A DNA stretch of 64,000 nt, taken from positions 2,303,488 to 2,367,487 of the forward strand of contig CP133967.1 of assembly GCA_036251935.1 (NCBI GenBank). The letters run 5' to 3'. A program made the position numbers and the translations under genes. The notes under the pieces were generated by a model, which saw only the letters and a program-made list of their open reading frames with translations, had not been told where the DNA came from and made no database searches. Of the stretch, positions 9,369 to 18,918 are shown piece after piece; the first letter of the stretch is position 1, and every line of letters starts with the position of its first letter. This DNA comes from Orbaceae bacterium lpD04. GTDB taxonomy: Bacteria; Pseudomonadota; Gammaproteobacteria; Enterobacterales; Orbaceae.

Positions 9369-10319
9369 ATGAGTCAATTAGATGAGTTTAAGAAGTATAC
9401 AGTTGTCGTTGCCGATACAGGTGATATCGATTCAATCAAGCAATTCTCTCCAGAAGATGCAACAACTAACCCATCGTTAGTATTAAAAGCAGCACAATTA
9501 CCACAATATAAATATTTAATTGATTCAGCGATTGAAACAGCTAAAAAATTAGGTGGCTCAAAAGAAGAGCAGTTAACAAATGCCAGTGATCAAGTAGCCG
9601 TAAATATTGGCGCTGAAATTTTAAAATATGTTCCCGGTCGGATCTCAACTGAAGTCGATGCTCGCTTATCATTTGACAAGCAAGGCTGTGTTGATAAAGC
9701 ACGTAAAATTATTGCACTGTATCAAGAAAAAGGGATTGATAAGTCTCGTATCCTAATTAAAATCGCCTCAACTTGGGAAGGCATAAAAGCAGCTGAAGTT
9801 CTTGAAAAAGAAGGGATCAATTGTAATTTAACGTTACTATTCTCTTTCGCACAGGCTCGTGCTTGTGCTGAAGTCGGTGCCTTTTTAATTTCTCCTTTTG
9901 TTGGCAGAATTTACGATTGGTACCAAGCAAAACAGCCAACCCCGAATTATGTTCCAGATGAAGACCCAGGCGTTGTTTCTGTACGTAATATTTATAATTA
10001 TTATAAGCAACATGATTACAAAACAGTTGTTATGGGTGCAAGTTTTAGAAAGGTTGAACAAATTCTTGCTTTAGCAGGTTGTGATCGCTTAACTATCTCA
10101 CCAAATTTATTAACAGAAATGCAAAACTCAAATGCAACTGTGGTTCGTAAACTTGAACCAAACCAATCTAAAGTTAGTCGCCCTGCCCCAATGACCGAAG
10201 CTGAATTTAGATGGCAACATAATTCTGACGCGATGGCTATTGAAAAACTAGCAGAAGGGATCAGAGCGTTTGCAGTCGACCAAGGTAAACTCGAAGATAT
10301 GTTGATAAAGCAATTATAA
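9369..10319 (+). CDS. tal: transaldolase
   Basis: Transfers a dihydroxyacetone unit between sedoheptulose 7-phosphate and glyceraldehyde 3-phosphate. It has 316 residues, the length of TalB. The Schiff-base lysine is K131 within [12 protein letters not shown], and [10 protein letters not shown] and [13 protein letters not shown] are family signatures. The start follows TTTGAGG. It precedes tkt by 83 bases, separated by a hairpin. Confidence 0.96.
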   Translation: MSQLDEFKKYTVVVADTGDIDSIKQFSPEDATTNPSLVLKAAQLPQYKYLIDSAIETAKKLGGSKEEQLTNASDQVAVNIGAEILKYVPGRISTEVDARLSFDKQGCVDKARKIIALYQEKGIDKSRILIKIASTWEGIKAAEVLEKEGINCNLTLLFSFAQARACAEVGAFLISPFVGRIYDWYQAKQPTPNYVPDEDPGVVSVRNIYNYYKQHDYKTVVMGASFRKVEQILALAGCDRLTISPNLLTEMQNSNATVVRKLEPNQSKVSRPAPMTEAEFRWQHNSDAMAIEKLAEGIRAFAVDQGKLEDMLIKQL

Positions 10320-10334
10320 TTGCCCAAATTTAAA

Positions 10335-10363
10335 TAATACTGCTCCTTTTTTCGGGCAGTATT
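10335..10363 (+). terminator. hairpin between tal and tkt
   Basis: AATACTGCTC pairs with GGGCAGTATT (10 base pairs including a wobble) around a T-rich loop. The U-run lies in the loop rather than after the stem, so it may be a weak or attenuating terminator. Confidence 0.45.
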
Positions 10364-10402
10364 AACCGTTTATAAATTTAATTTTATTGGAGATAAGACA
10401 AC

Positions 10403-12409
10403 ATGAATGCAAGTACATTATCTCACCGCGAGTTGGCAAATGCGATTCGTGCACTGAGTATGGATGGAGTACAAAAAGCAAAATCAGGTCACCCAGGAGC
10501 ACCAATGGGAATGGCGGATATAGCTGAAACATTATGGCGAGGATTTTTAAAACATAATCCAACCAATCCAAATTGGGTTGATCGCGACCGATTTGTATTA
10601 TCAAATGGACATGGTTCAATGTTGATCTATAGCCTATTACATTTAACTGGTTATGCGCTATCTATTGATGATTTAAAAAACTTCCGTCAACTACATTCAA
10701 AAACACCTGGTCACCCAGAATATGGTTACGCACCTGGAATTGAAACAACAACCGGACCACTTGGCCAAGGTATAGCTAACGCAATTGGCATGGCAATTGC
10801 CGAAAAAACATTGGCAGCGCAGTTTAATAAACCAGGCCATGATATTGTTGATCACTATACCTATACATTTTTAGGTGATGGCTGCTTAATGGAAGGAATT
10901 TCTCATGAAGCATGTTCACTCGCTGGTACCTTAAAATTAGGCAAATTAATCGCACTATATGATGATAATGGTATTTCCATTGATGGTCATATTGAAGGTT
11001 GGTTTACTGATGATACCGCTAAACGCTTTGAAGCTTATGGCTGGCATGTTATTCGCGGCATTGATGGCCATGATGCAAATGCGGTAAAAGTGGCGATTGA
11101 ACAAGCTCAAGCGGTTACGGATAAACCATCATTATTAATGTGTAAAACAGTCATTGGTTTTGGTTCACCTAATAAAGCAGGAAGCCATGATTGCCATGGT
11201 GCACCACTTGGTGATGCTGAAATTGAAGCAACTCGTAAAGAGCTTGGTTGGAACTACGCGCCATTTGAAATTCCAGCGCAATACTATGAAGCTTGGGATG
11301 CAAAAGCTAAAGGTAAAGAACTTGAAGCAAATTGGAATAACCGATTTGCCGCTTACGAAAAAGCTTATCCAGAGCTTGCAGTCGAATTTAAGCGCCGTAC
11401 CAATAATGAATTACCTAAAAACTGGCATCACGACGCTAAGGCCTTTGTTGAAAAGCTGCAAGCAAATCCAGCAACTATTGCTACTCGTAAAGCATCACAA
11501 AATGCGATTGAAGAATTTGCTAAAATCTTACCCGAATTTTTAGGCGGTAGTGCAGATCTTGCGCCAAGTAACTTAACAATGTGGTCTGGCTCAAAAGAAA
11601 TTCTAGCAAATCCAAATGGTAACTATATCCACTATGGTGTACGTGAGTTTGGTATGTCAGCAATAATGAATGGTATTACGCTACATAGCGGATTCATTCC
11701 TTACGGCGCGACATTCTTAATGTTTATGGAGTATGCTCGTAATGCGGTGCGTATGGCTGCATTAATGAAAATTCGTAATATTTTTGTTTATACCCATGAT
11801 TCAATCGGACTCGGCGAAGATGGCCCGACTCATCAACCCGTTGAACAAATCGCAAGCTTACGCTTAACGCCAAATATGAGTACATGGAGACCATGTGACC
11901 AAGTTGAGTCAGCAATTGCTTGGCAATATGCTATCGAACGTAAAGATGGGCCAACAGCATTAATATTCTCAAGACAAAACCTTAAACAGCAAGATCGCAC
12001 AGCTGAGCAACTTGCTAATGTTTATCGTGGTGGCTATATCCTTAAAGATTGCGCAGGAACGCCTGAGCTTATCTTTATTGCAACCGGATCTGAAGTTGAA
12101 CTTGCTGTTGAAGCTTATGAAAAACTAACCCAAGACGGCAAAAAAGTTCGTGTGGTATCAATGCCTGCAACGGATGCTTTTGATAAACAAGATGCCGCTT
12201 ATAAAGAGTCTGTATTACCATCGTCAGTAAGTAAACGTATTGCCATTGAAGCAGGTATTGCTGATTACTGGTATAAATATACTGGCTTAAACGGTAAAGT
12301 GATTGGTATGACATCATTTGGTGAGTCAGCGCCAGCAGAGCTACTATTTAAAGAGTTTGGCTTCACTATCGATAATGTTATGGCGCAGGCCAAAGCATTA
12401 CTAAGCTAA
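10403..12409 (+). CDS. tkt: transketolase
   Basis: TPP-dependent two-carbon transfer of the non-oxidative pentose phosphate pathway. It has 668 residues. The TPP motif [13 protein letters not shown] begins near residue 158, and the [11 protein letters not shown] and [10 protein letters not shown] segments are typical. A GGAG lies upstream of the start. It closes a five-gene run (zwf, pgl, regulator, tal, tkt) covering most of the pathway, and a strong terminator follows. Confidence 0.97.
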   Translation: MNASTLSHRELANAIRALSMDGVQKAKSGHPGAPMGMADIAETLWRGFLKHNPTNPNWVDRDRFVLSNGHGSMLIYSLLHLTGYALSIDDLKNFRQLHSKTPGHPEYGYAPGIETTTGPLGQGIANAIGMAIAEKTLAAQFNKPGHDIVDHYTYTFLGDGCLMEGISHEACSLAGTLKLGKLIALYDDNGISIDGHIEGWFTDDTAKRFEAYGWHVIRGIDGHDANAVKVAIEQAQAVTDKPSLLMCKTVIGFGSPNKAGSHDCHGAPLGDAEIEATRKELGWNYAPFEIPAQYYEAWDAKAKGKELEANWNNRFAAYEKAYPELAVEFKRRTNNELPKNWHHDAKAFVEKLQANPATIATRKASQNAIEEFAKILPEFLGGSADLAPSNLTMWSGSKEILANPNGNYIHYGVREFGMSAIMNGITLHSGFIPYGATFLMFMEYARNAVRMAALMKIRNIFVYTHDSIGLGEDGPTHQPVEQIASLRLTPNMSTWRPCDQVESAIAWQYAIERKDGPTALIFSRQNLKQQDRTAEQLANVYRGGYILKDCAGTPELIFIATGSEVELAVEAYEKLTQDGKKVRVVSMPATDAFDKQDAAYKESVLPSSVSKRIAIEAGIADYWYKYTGLNGKVIGMTSFGESAPAELLFKEFGFTIDNVMAQAKALLS

Positions 12410-12430
12410 CCGTTAATTTAACGATACTTT

Positions 12431-12459
12431 AAGGGCGAATCTTCGCCCTTAATTTTTTT
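12431..12459 (+). terminator. rho-independent terminator after tkt
   Basis: AAGGGCGAA and TTCGCCCTT form a strong hairpin with a two-base apparent loop, followed by AATTTTTTT. It closes the pentose phosphate island. Confidence 0.9.
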
Positions 12460-12559
12460 ATAATCCAACTTATTTATATCAACACTAAATTAATCATACT
12501 ATTAGAATTATAAATTCATTATGTTATAGTATAACAAAATAACCTACGAATATAATGAT

Positions 12560-13192
12560 ATGAAACGACCTACTAGCGTAAAGTATTTTTTAGGTTTAAT
12601 CCTTATAATTCCATTAATGGTTTATAGTCATCCTCATAGTTTTATTACCCTAAACACAGAATTTTATATTGAAGATAATCAGTTAACCAAGCTTCACTTT
12701 ACTTGGCAAATGGATGAACTAACATCAAGTTATCTCAAATTAGAATATGAACAAGATCCAAAGGTTGTTTTTGATGACTTAATGATTAATATTTTTGAAA
12801 ATCATTTTTTCTCAGAATTTTGGCTAAAATCGATCGAAAAAAATAAAGCCATTATCCTAATGCCGCAAGAAAAAGATGCAACGCTTGATTTTGATGATAA
12901 CAAAGCGGTAGTCAATTTTTGGGTAAAATTAAAAAATCCAATATCAATCATCGATAATCAATTTGAACTAATCACATATGAAAAAACGTTTTATGTTGAT
13001 ATGTATTATGCAAAGGACAATGATATTACCGTTAACAATGCTAACTGCAATATTATCATCGAAAAGCCAACACCTGATGATAAAACTCTAGACTATGCAC
13101 AATCACTCGATAATGAAGATACACCAGTGGAATCCGACGATTTTGTGCTAGGTAAACTATTTGCTCAAAAAGTGATCTTGTCATGCAAGTAA
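12560..13192 (+). CDS. zevA: DUF1007 periplasmic protein, ZevA-like metal-uptake component
   Basis: A 210-residue exported protein of the DUF1007 family. A signal peptide covers about residues 1-23 and the predicted mature end begins with HPHSF, a histidine pair typical of the family and suited to metal binding. The gene overlaps the following NicO-type transporter by 10 bases, so the two are translated together. In Haemophilus influenzae the same pair, ZevA-ZevB, takes up zinc. I infer zinc here, but nickel or cobalt cannot be excluded from sequence. Confidence 0.75.
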   Translation: MKRPTSVKYFLGLILIIPLMVYSHPHSFITLNTEFYIEDNQLTKLHFTWQMDELTSSYLKLEYEQDPKVVFDDLMINIFENHFFSEFWLKSIEKNKAIILMPQEKDATLDFDDNKAVVNFWVKLKNPISIIDNQFELITYEKTFYVDMYYAKDNDITVNNANCNIIIEKPTPDDKTLDYAQSLDNEDTPVESDDFVLGKLFAQKVILSCK

Positions 13193-14199
13193 AAAACATT
13201 GCTCATATATCGCTTAAGCTAAGTTTATTTGCCATACTTATTACGCTTGGCGGGCTATTAATTTACAGCTATTGGACAGAGTTAGTTATAGCCGCTCAAA
13301 GCTGGCAACGTTACTTTCATAAACAATTAATAGCGCTATTAATTAAAACGAAAACAGATGGACTACAGACAGGATTATTGTTAATGTCGTTTAGTTTTTT
13401 GTATGGCATTTTGCACTCTGCAGGGCCTGGGCACGGAAAATTTATCATTACTACCTATCTAGCAACTCAGCCTAAACAATTAAAGAAAAGTTTACAACTC
13501 ACGATATTATCATCGTTAATGCAAGCACTCGTTGCAATTGTAGTAATTAGCTTAATGTTAATAGTACTCAAGTTATCGACTAAATACCTAAAAATAAGTG
13601 AGTATTGGTTGATGTTAACAAGTTACATATTAATCATCTTAGTTGGCTTGTTTTTATGCTATAAAGCCGCAAAAAAGTTACTTAATTTAACCAAATTTGC
13701 TTATAAACAAAATTTAAAAATACAAAAAATAACGCGGTTAACTGACGCCTCAAATACCTTAACGGCACAACATAATTCATGTGCATGTTGTAATTATCAT
13801 GTTCTTAGTGGGCAAAATAAAATAACTCGTTCTACAAACTGGCTTGATGATTTAGCGATAATTTTAGCGGTAGGTGTTAGGCCATGTTCGGGCGCATTGT
13901 TAGTATTAATTTTTTCATTTACGATGGGAAGCTACTATTGGGGCATTATGGCTACATTAGCGATGGCAATTGGCACAAGCATTACCACCTCATTTTTTGC
14001 ATTATTAGTTCATTATGCCCGCAAATTTGCTGAATACTTATTAAGGCAACAATCAAGTTCTTCATATCAAATATTTGCGATAATAATACAGTTTATTGGA
14101 TTAGTTGGCGGACTTGTATTTATCTTAATGGGACTGATATTAATCGTCGGTATTGAGCACTCTGTCTACGCTACTGGTAATCCTTTGTTTGCTAAGTAG
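13183..14199 (+). CDS. zevB: NicO-family metal transporter, ZevB-like
   Basis: A 338-residue inner-membrane protein with about six hydrophobic segments. The NicO/RcnA signatures HSAGPGHGKFIITTY (near residue 79) and VGVRPCSGALLVLIFS are both present. The central loop that is histidine-rich in many relatives here carries CACCNYH, so cysteines may contribute to metal binding. It starts inside the end of the zevA-like gene and converges on feoC, ending eight bases past the feoC stop position. The metal is inferred as zinc from the ZevAB precedent. Confidence 0.75.
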   Translation: MQVKNIAHISLKLSLFAILITLGGLLIYSYWTELVIAAQSWQRYFHKQLIALLIKTKTDGLQTGLLLMSFSFLYGILHSAGPGHGKFIITTYLATQPKQLKKSLQLTILSSLMQALVAIVVISLMLIVLKLSTKYLKISEYWLMLTSYILIILVGLFLCYKAAKKLLNLTKFAYKQNLKIQKITRLTDASNTLTAQHNSCACCNYHVLSGQNKITRSTNWLDDLAIILAVGVRPCSGALLVLIFSFTMGSYYWGIMATLAMAIGTSITTSFFALLVHYARKFAEYLLRQQSSSSYQIFAIIIQFIGLVGGLVFILMGLILIVGIEHSVYATGNPLFAK

Positions 14200-14437
14200 T
14201 ATGAGCCCAAATATAAACCTGATGGGCACTATCATCACATTCAAAACAATCACTACACTTGTGCCCCGTTGTGCAATTAGATTGTGATGCATCAACAAGT
14301 TTGATTTTCCCTTTTTTAACCCAAAAAGAGAGCATTTGTTGCATGGCACTTTCTTCAATACGAAAGTGCCTTGATAAATCTAATAAAGAAGCCCGACCAT
14401 TTAACTCAAGGTATGAAGCAATATCCGTCATTAACAT
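14192..14437 (-). CDS. feoC: FeoC-like ferrous iron transport regulator
   Basis: An 81-residue winged-helix protein with an N-terminal helix-turn-helix (about 5-45) and a cysteine cluster C55-x5-C61-x2-C64-x2-C67. This matches the iron-sulfur-binding FeoC pattern. It is the third gene after feoA-feoB, 69 bases downstream of feoB with a long hairpin in between. An in-frame ATG two codons later is an alternative start. Family members affect FeoB stability or feo transcription; which applies here is unknown. Confidence 0.8.
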   Translation of the reverse strand: MLMTDIASYLELNGRASLLDLSRHFRIEESAMQQMLSFWVKKGKIKLVDASQSNCTTGHKCSDCFECDDSAHQVYIWAHTT

Positions 14438-14473
14438 AATGATTAACCTAATTTAAATAATCTAATTATGTAA

Positions 14474-14501
14474 TGGTATAGCATAATCTTATGCTATACC
14501 A
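14474..14501 (-). terminator. intercistronic hairpin between feoB and feoC
   Basis: TGGTATAGCATAA and TTATGCTATACCA form a 13-base-pair perfect stem with a two-base apparent loop. No U-run follows on the minus strand, so it is more likely an mRNA-stabilising or attenuating hairpin than a full terminator. Confidence 0.5.
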
Positions 14502-14506
14502 CTCTT

Positions 14507-16837
14507 CTAGCAACAACAGTTTGATTTACCACATTTTTTAGGTTTATTTATCGATGAGGTTTGAGATAATGATGAATATTTACCAATTATTCTTAATATT
14601 GCAACAATTAATGCAAAAATAACAACTAAACTAATTAACCATATCGCCGCATCTGAAGACGTGCTTAATAACGTCATTTGATAATAAGCCGTTGCGCAGA
14701 TCCAACCAATCACAAAAGTCCAAATTGCAACAAATGCTGTCCACTTAGATCCCGCCTCTCGATACACGGCACCTAATGCAGCTGCGCACGGTGTATATAA
14801 TAAAATAAAGATAAGGTAAGCCATTGCTGCAGCCGATGTACCAAATGATGACTCAATTTTACTCACCGCACTTGCATTAACTTCAAGATCATTTTGTAAT
14901 GAGTCAATATCTTCATCGACAGTTGATAAACCAAGTGGATCAAGGAATGAATCAGCGAGGCCTGAAATATTCTCAGGAATTGTGGCAAAAGCATCTTTAA
15001 TGCCACCGAATAAACTATACTCATCTGGTTCTTGTTCATTATCATCAGCCATCGAATAAAGGGAGTTAAGTGTTGCAATAACCGCTTCTTTGGCAAATAT
15101 TCCGGTAAATATCCCAACTGTCGCAGGCCAGTTACCCTCCGTTATCCCCATTGGTTCAAATACTGGCGTAATTTTTTGACTTGCAACTGATAAAACTGAG
15201 TTATCGGAATCTTGATGACCAAATGAACCATCGGTTCCTAATGAATTTAGTAAACTAAGTACAGTGACCATTATAACTATTGCTTTACCCGCTTTAAATA
15301 TAAAGCTTTTTAGACGTTGCCAAGTTAAACTCAGCATGCTGCGTAACGTCGGGATACGATAAACAGGCATTTCCATAATAAATGGCGTTAATTCGCCTTT
15401 AAGCAGCGTAAATTTAAGTACAAAACCAGTTACGATAGCAACAGCAATACCGAGCAAATAAAGAATAAATACCACGGTTGAGGCACTATGTGGAAAAAAT
15501 ATTACGGCCAGCAGCGCGTAAACGGGTAAGCGAGCGCCACAAGACATAAAGGGGATCATACAAATTGACATGATACGATCACGAGTACTATCAAGTGTCC
15601 GAGTCCCCATAATCGCAGGTACACCACATCCAAAACCAACTAACATTGGCACAAATGCTTTACCGGGTAAACCAATCGCTCGCATCGCGCGATCAACTAC
15701 CATCGCCGCCCGCGCTAAGTACCCTGAATCTTCAAGAAATGATAAACAAAAAAACATCGCCGCAATTACGGGAATAAAAGTTGCAACGGTTTGAACTCCG
15801 GTACCAATACCATCAGCTAAAATCACCGTTAACCAATCAGGCGCATTAATCAAATTAAGTACATAAGTTAAGCCTTCAACAAAAATAGTTGCAAACAAAA
15901 CATCGAAGAAATCAATAAATACCGAACCAAACTTAACTGCGACAATGAACATTAAATACATTGCAATTAAAAAGAATGGGATCCCGGTAATTCGCCCAAG
16001 CGTGATCTTATCAAGTCTATCTGAAAGTGAATTACTTGCTTCTCTTGGCTTTTCAATCACCTCTTTACAAATTTCATCAATCGCTTCATAGCGGCTACTT
16101 GCGATAGCAATATCTACTTCATTATCACACCATGAAGCAAGATCTTGTCGACAGCTAACAATCAATGCCAACTCTTGCTCATTAAAAGAAAAATGGTTGT
16201 GATCTATCAACGCTTCAATAAACTGCCAACGATTAAGCTTATTGATATAACTATCGCTTGGCAATGTTGCTAAATATTTTTCGATAATTTGATTTTGATT
16301 AACCGCTAAAGTTGGGATCGTAGGGCTTGCTTTTGACATGCCAACGGCTAATTCCTCAATTTGAGTGTAAAGCTTATCTAAACCTTTTCTTTTCGTCGAT
16401 GAAATTGCAACGGCAGGGCAACCTAATAACGTTGATAGCTTTTCAACATCGATTCGCTCACCCATTTCATTAACTGCATCAATCATATTTAAAACGACAA
16501 TAACCGGTAGATTTAAATCAATTAATTGGAATGTTAGATATAAGCTACGTTGCAAATTTGTTGCATCAATAATATTGACAATAACATTGCCAGATTCCGA
16601 TAAAACGTAATCACGAGCAATCATTTCATCTTGAGAGGTTGTATTACTATTACTTTCTATGGCATAAGTACCGGGTAAATCAACAATTTCATATTGTTTT
16701 TTCTTGTATTCAAAAATACCCGTTTTACGCTCAACAGTAACGCCAGGCCAATTACCTACGCGCTGATGAGATCCGGTTAAAATATTAAATAGCGTGGTTT
16801 TACCACAATTTGGATTACCAATTAATGCAATACTCAT
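14507..16837 (-). CDS. feoB: ferrous iron permease FeoB
   Basis: Inner-membrane Fe(II) importer with a cytoplasmic G domain. It has 776 residues. G1 is GNPNCGKTT (7-15), G3 DLPG (53-56) and G4 NMID (117-120). The membrane part contains two gate-like segments (GFGCGVPAIMGTR and GIFAKEAVIATL). The C-terminus ends in KKCGKSNCCC, a cysteine cluster that may bind metal. It overlaps feoA by four bases (ATGA). Confidence 0.96.
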   Translation of the reverse strand: MSIALIGNPNCGKTTLFNILTGSHQRVGNWPGVTVERKTGIFEYKKKQYEIVDLPGTYAIESNSNTTSQDEMIARDYVLSESGNVIVNIIDATNLQRSLYLTFQLIDLNLPVIVVLNMIDAVNEMGERIDVEKLSTLLGCPAVAISSTKRKGLDKLYTQIEELAVGMSKASPTIPTLAVNQNQIIEKYLATLPSDSYINKLNRWQFIEALIDHNHFSFNEQELALIVSCRQDLASWCDNEVDIAIASSRYEAIDEICKEVIEKPREASNSLSDRLDKITLGRITGIPFFLIAMYLMFIVAVKFGSVFIDFFDVLFATIFVEGLTYVLNLINAPDWLTVILADGIGTGVQTVATFIPVIAAMFFCLSFLEDSGYLARAAMVVDRAMRAIGLPGKAFVPMLVGFGCGVPAIMGTRTLDSTRDRIMSICMIPFMSCGARLPVYALLAVIFFPHSASTVVFILYLLGIAVAIVTGFVLKFTLLKGELTPFIMEMPVYRIPTLRSMLSLTWQRLKSFIFKAGKAIVIMVTVLSLLNSLGTDGSFGHQDSDNSVLSVASQKITPVFEPMGITEGNWPATVGIFTGIFAKEAVIATLNSLYSMADDNEQEPDEYSLFGGIKDAFATIPENISGLADSFLDPLGLSTVDEDIDSLQNDLEVNASAVSKIESSFGTSAAAMAYLIFILLYTPCAAALGAVYREAGSKWTAFVAIWTFVIGWICATAYYQMTLLSTSSDAAIWLISLVVIFALIVAILRIIGKYSSLSQTSSINKPKKCGKSNCCC

Positions 16838-17082
16838 TTTGCCACCTCAACAACGGCAATTGATGCGGCCTCTTTACGCCTTAAGCAAAGCGTAAAACCT
16901 CTCATTTTAATTTCTAATGGATCACCAAGAGGAGCGCCCCTAATTACTGATACCTGGCAACCGGGAGTTATCCCCATAGCCAATAGTTTTCGACGAAATG
17001 GTAGTGACTCAGGTAATAGTTTTGCGATAACCGCCTCTTTGCCAAATGGCAGGCGATCTAGCGTTAATACGGGAATATTCAT
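16834..17082 (-). CDS. feoA: ferrous iron transport protein A
   Basis: An 82-residue SH3-fold cytoplasmic partner of FeoB. The core LLAMGITPGCQVSVIRGAPLGDP is the typical FeoA signature. Its stop overlaps the feoB start by four bases. It leads the feoABC operon, and a Fur-box-like sequence lies about 40-60 bases upstream, fitting iron repression. Confidence 0.93.
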   Translation of the reverse strand: MNIPVLTLDRLPFGKEAVIAKLLPESLPFRRKLLAMGITPGCQVSVIRGAPLGDPLEIKMRGFTLCLRRKEAASIAVVEVAK

Positions 17083-17121
17083 TTGTTACATCCTGTCTCA
17101 ACGGCAAGTTGAGCGTAATAT

Positions 17122-17143
17122 CAATAATACGAATTATTCTCAA
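17122..17143 (-). promoter_or_regulatory. candidate Fur box upstream of feoA
   Basis: On the minus strand this reads TTGAGAATAATTCGTATTAT followed by TG, close to known gammaproteobacterial Fur boxes (GATAATGATAATCATTATC type). It lies 40-61 bases upstream of feoA, where repression of the feo promoter is expected. The match is by eye. Confidence 0.55.
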
Positions 17144-17261
17144 TCTTATTACAAATAAGACAGGATGTGAATTACCAACGGTAAAAAATCTAAGCTTTTA
17201 GTGGCATCTGACAAAAAATAGTAAATAATCAATGCCATTGAAATAAGCACATTATTATTAA

Positions 17262-18650
17262 CTATAATCGCTCCAAAACTGACATTAACTCTGACAGCTC
17301 ATCTTTAATAAATTGGCTTTGCTCATCCTTAGCAGAATCTAATAGTGCTTGCTCTGATGAGTAGCGACCCGAAGTACGATTTTTATATTTACTTGGTACA
17401 TCGCCACTATAGACATACTTAGTAATACTTGACCTTTTAGTAATAGTGTCGGTTTTATTGTAAAGATAATCACCACTAACATTAAAAGAGGTACTAAGTT
17501 CTAGCATATTTGCTTGCACAGATGTTTGTAAATTAAAATAGTAAGTTTTATAAATGTCTTTTGATTCAACACTACCATCAGCATTAGTTTGCTGAACTGT
17601 TTTAACCACAATATTTTCACTCATCGCTTGCATAATTGGCTTTTCATTAAGATTTTTATAGCGATTTTTATCCGTTATTTTAATTGTGATGTTGGCAATA
17701 CTTTGATTAGTTACCAGGCGAATATAATTTTCACTAATTGATTTTTCTATTAGCTTAAAATAACTACCTGGTGGGCAATAAATCTTTATTATACCCTTTT
17801 CTTGATATTGCCTAGCTAACTTACTCGACTCTTTATATTCACCATAAGGGCGGTAAATCTTAGCCGCGTTATCATACAAATTAGCAATTTCTCGATATTC
17901 ATAATAGGTATTTGCATACTTTTTCATATCACTAGCTTGTTGATAAAAATTTTGAGCCTCAATTAAACGGTACTTTTTATCATAAACAGTTGCCAGCTCA
18001 CGACTATCTTTATATTTACCTAAAGGTTCATAAATATCTGCTGCGTTAGTAAAATGCTCACTGGCTTCTTTATATGATTTAATTTCAGCAAGTGCTTTAC
18101 CTTGTTGATAGTTCTCTTGCGCGGCAACTTGCATATATTTAGTGTTCGTTTTTTTATATAATACTTCAATATCTTTATATTTATATTGTTCCATACCTTT
18201 ACGATATAAAGTCGCTTTACGGTAATAACTTTGCCCATCGGTTGCATTAATTGAATTTCCGTACAAATAATACTCTTCGGCAATTAATTGTCTTAACTGC
18301 TTAATATCATATTTATTGTTAAAGAAGTAGACTTGTTGACTGTAAAAACGATCGCTTAAGCGGGTTTTCATTTGCAGTAATGATTCATAACTTGTTATAC
18401 GAGTTGCATAATCAGTTCTATCAGCACTTAATAACTGATTTTCATAAAAAGCCATCACATTACTTACCATCTGACTAAAACGGGCTAAATCATCAGCATC
18501 AAGCTTAGCTTGGCCCTTTTCTTCCATATCTAGCGCAATAAGCTCAATACTTTCTAGATATTTCCCCTCTTTGTAAGCATCTTCAGCTGTGCGTCTAGAT
18601 GAACACGCAGCTAGTATAAAAATCAAAAAAATAACGAATAGCGCCCGCAT
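17262..18650 (-). CDS. repeat-containing lipoprotein of unknown function
   Basis: A 462-residue predicted lipoprotein: a short hydrophobic N-terminus ends in the lipobox LAAC with C16 as the lipidated cysteine. The middle (about 140-290) holds TPR/Sel1-like helical repeats, with YEPLGKYKDSRELA and YRPYGEYKESSKLA as two clear copies. The C-terminal half looks like a beta-rich domain (VVKTVQQTNADGSVESKD onward). I do not recognise the family. It stands alone between feoA and glnE on the minus strand, with its own start after TAAGGAT. Confidence 0.7.
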   Translation of the reverse strand: MRALFVIFLIFILAACSSRRTAEDAYKEGKYLESIELIALDMEEKGQAKLDADDLARFSQMVSNVMAFYENQLLSADRTDYATRITSYESLLQMKTRLSDRFYSQQVYFFNNKYDIKQLRQLIAEEYYLYGNSINATDGQSYYRKATLYRKGMEQYKYKDIEVLYKKTNTKYMQVAAQENYQQGKALAEIKSYKEASEHFTNAADIYEPLGKYKDSRELATVYDKKYRLIEAQNFYQQASDMKKYANTYYEYREIANLYDNAAKIYRPYGEYKESSKLARQYQEKGIIKIYCPPGSYFKLIEKSISENYIRLVTNQSIANITIKITDKNRYKNLNEKPIMQAMSENIVVKTVQQTNADGSVESKDIYKTYYFNLQTSVQANMLELSTSFNVSGDYLYNKTDTITKRSSITKYVYSGDVPSKYKNRTSGRYSSEQALLDSAKDEQSQFIKDELSELMSVLERL

Positions 18651-18752
18651 AATTATCCTTTATATTATCTATGGGTTATATTTTTATTACAGTTAATACT
18701 CATTTAAACTTACTTATTATTGCTATTTATACTCGTGACCAATAAAGATTCT

Positions 18753-18850
18753 CAAAAATAGCGCTGAAAATCAGAAGCTGGGGGATGTCAGGACTTCGTC
18801 TTGAACCCTTTTAAAACGGAGCGAGAGACGAAACCTCTAATCACCCTACT
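18753..18850. other. GC-richer structured relic between lipoprotein gene and glnE
   Basis: Inside an AT-rich gap there is a markedly GC-richer patch. TCAGGAC-TTC-GTCTTGA forms a hairpin. On the minus strand GGGTGAT (18845-18839) can pair with ATCCCCC 53 bases later, a tRNA-acceptor-like closure about 67 nt long, but no canonical D or T arm follows. It may be a degraded repeat, a small RNA or a gene relic. Nothing in it can be named. Confidence 0.3.
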
Positions 18851-18873
18851 TATAACAACCTTAAAGTTAAAAC

Positions 18874-18896
18874 TAAAAAATCAAGCATCTTGATTT
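18874..18896 (-). terminator. rho-independent terminator after glnE
   Basis: AAATCAAG-CAT-CTTGATTT gives an eight-base-pair stem. On the minus strand it is followed by a six-T run, just past the glnE stop. Confidence 0.75.
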
Positions 18897-18918
18897 CACT
18901 TGGCTATAATACACACAA

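Noticed and set aside
10016-10327. 103-codon minus-strand frame over the end of tal
   Set aside because: Entirely antisense to conserved transaldolase sequence, with no family resemblance.
18753-18850. tRNA gene on the minus strand
   Set aside because: Acceptor-like ends can pair, but there is no canonical D arm, anticodon arm or T-arm with TTC loop in the right place.
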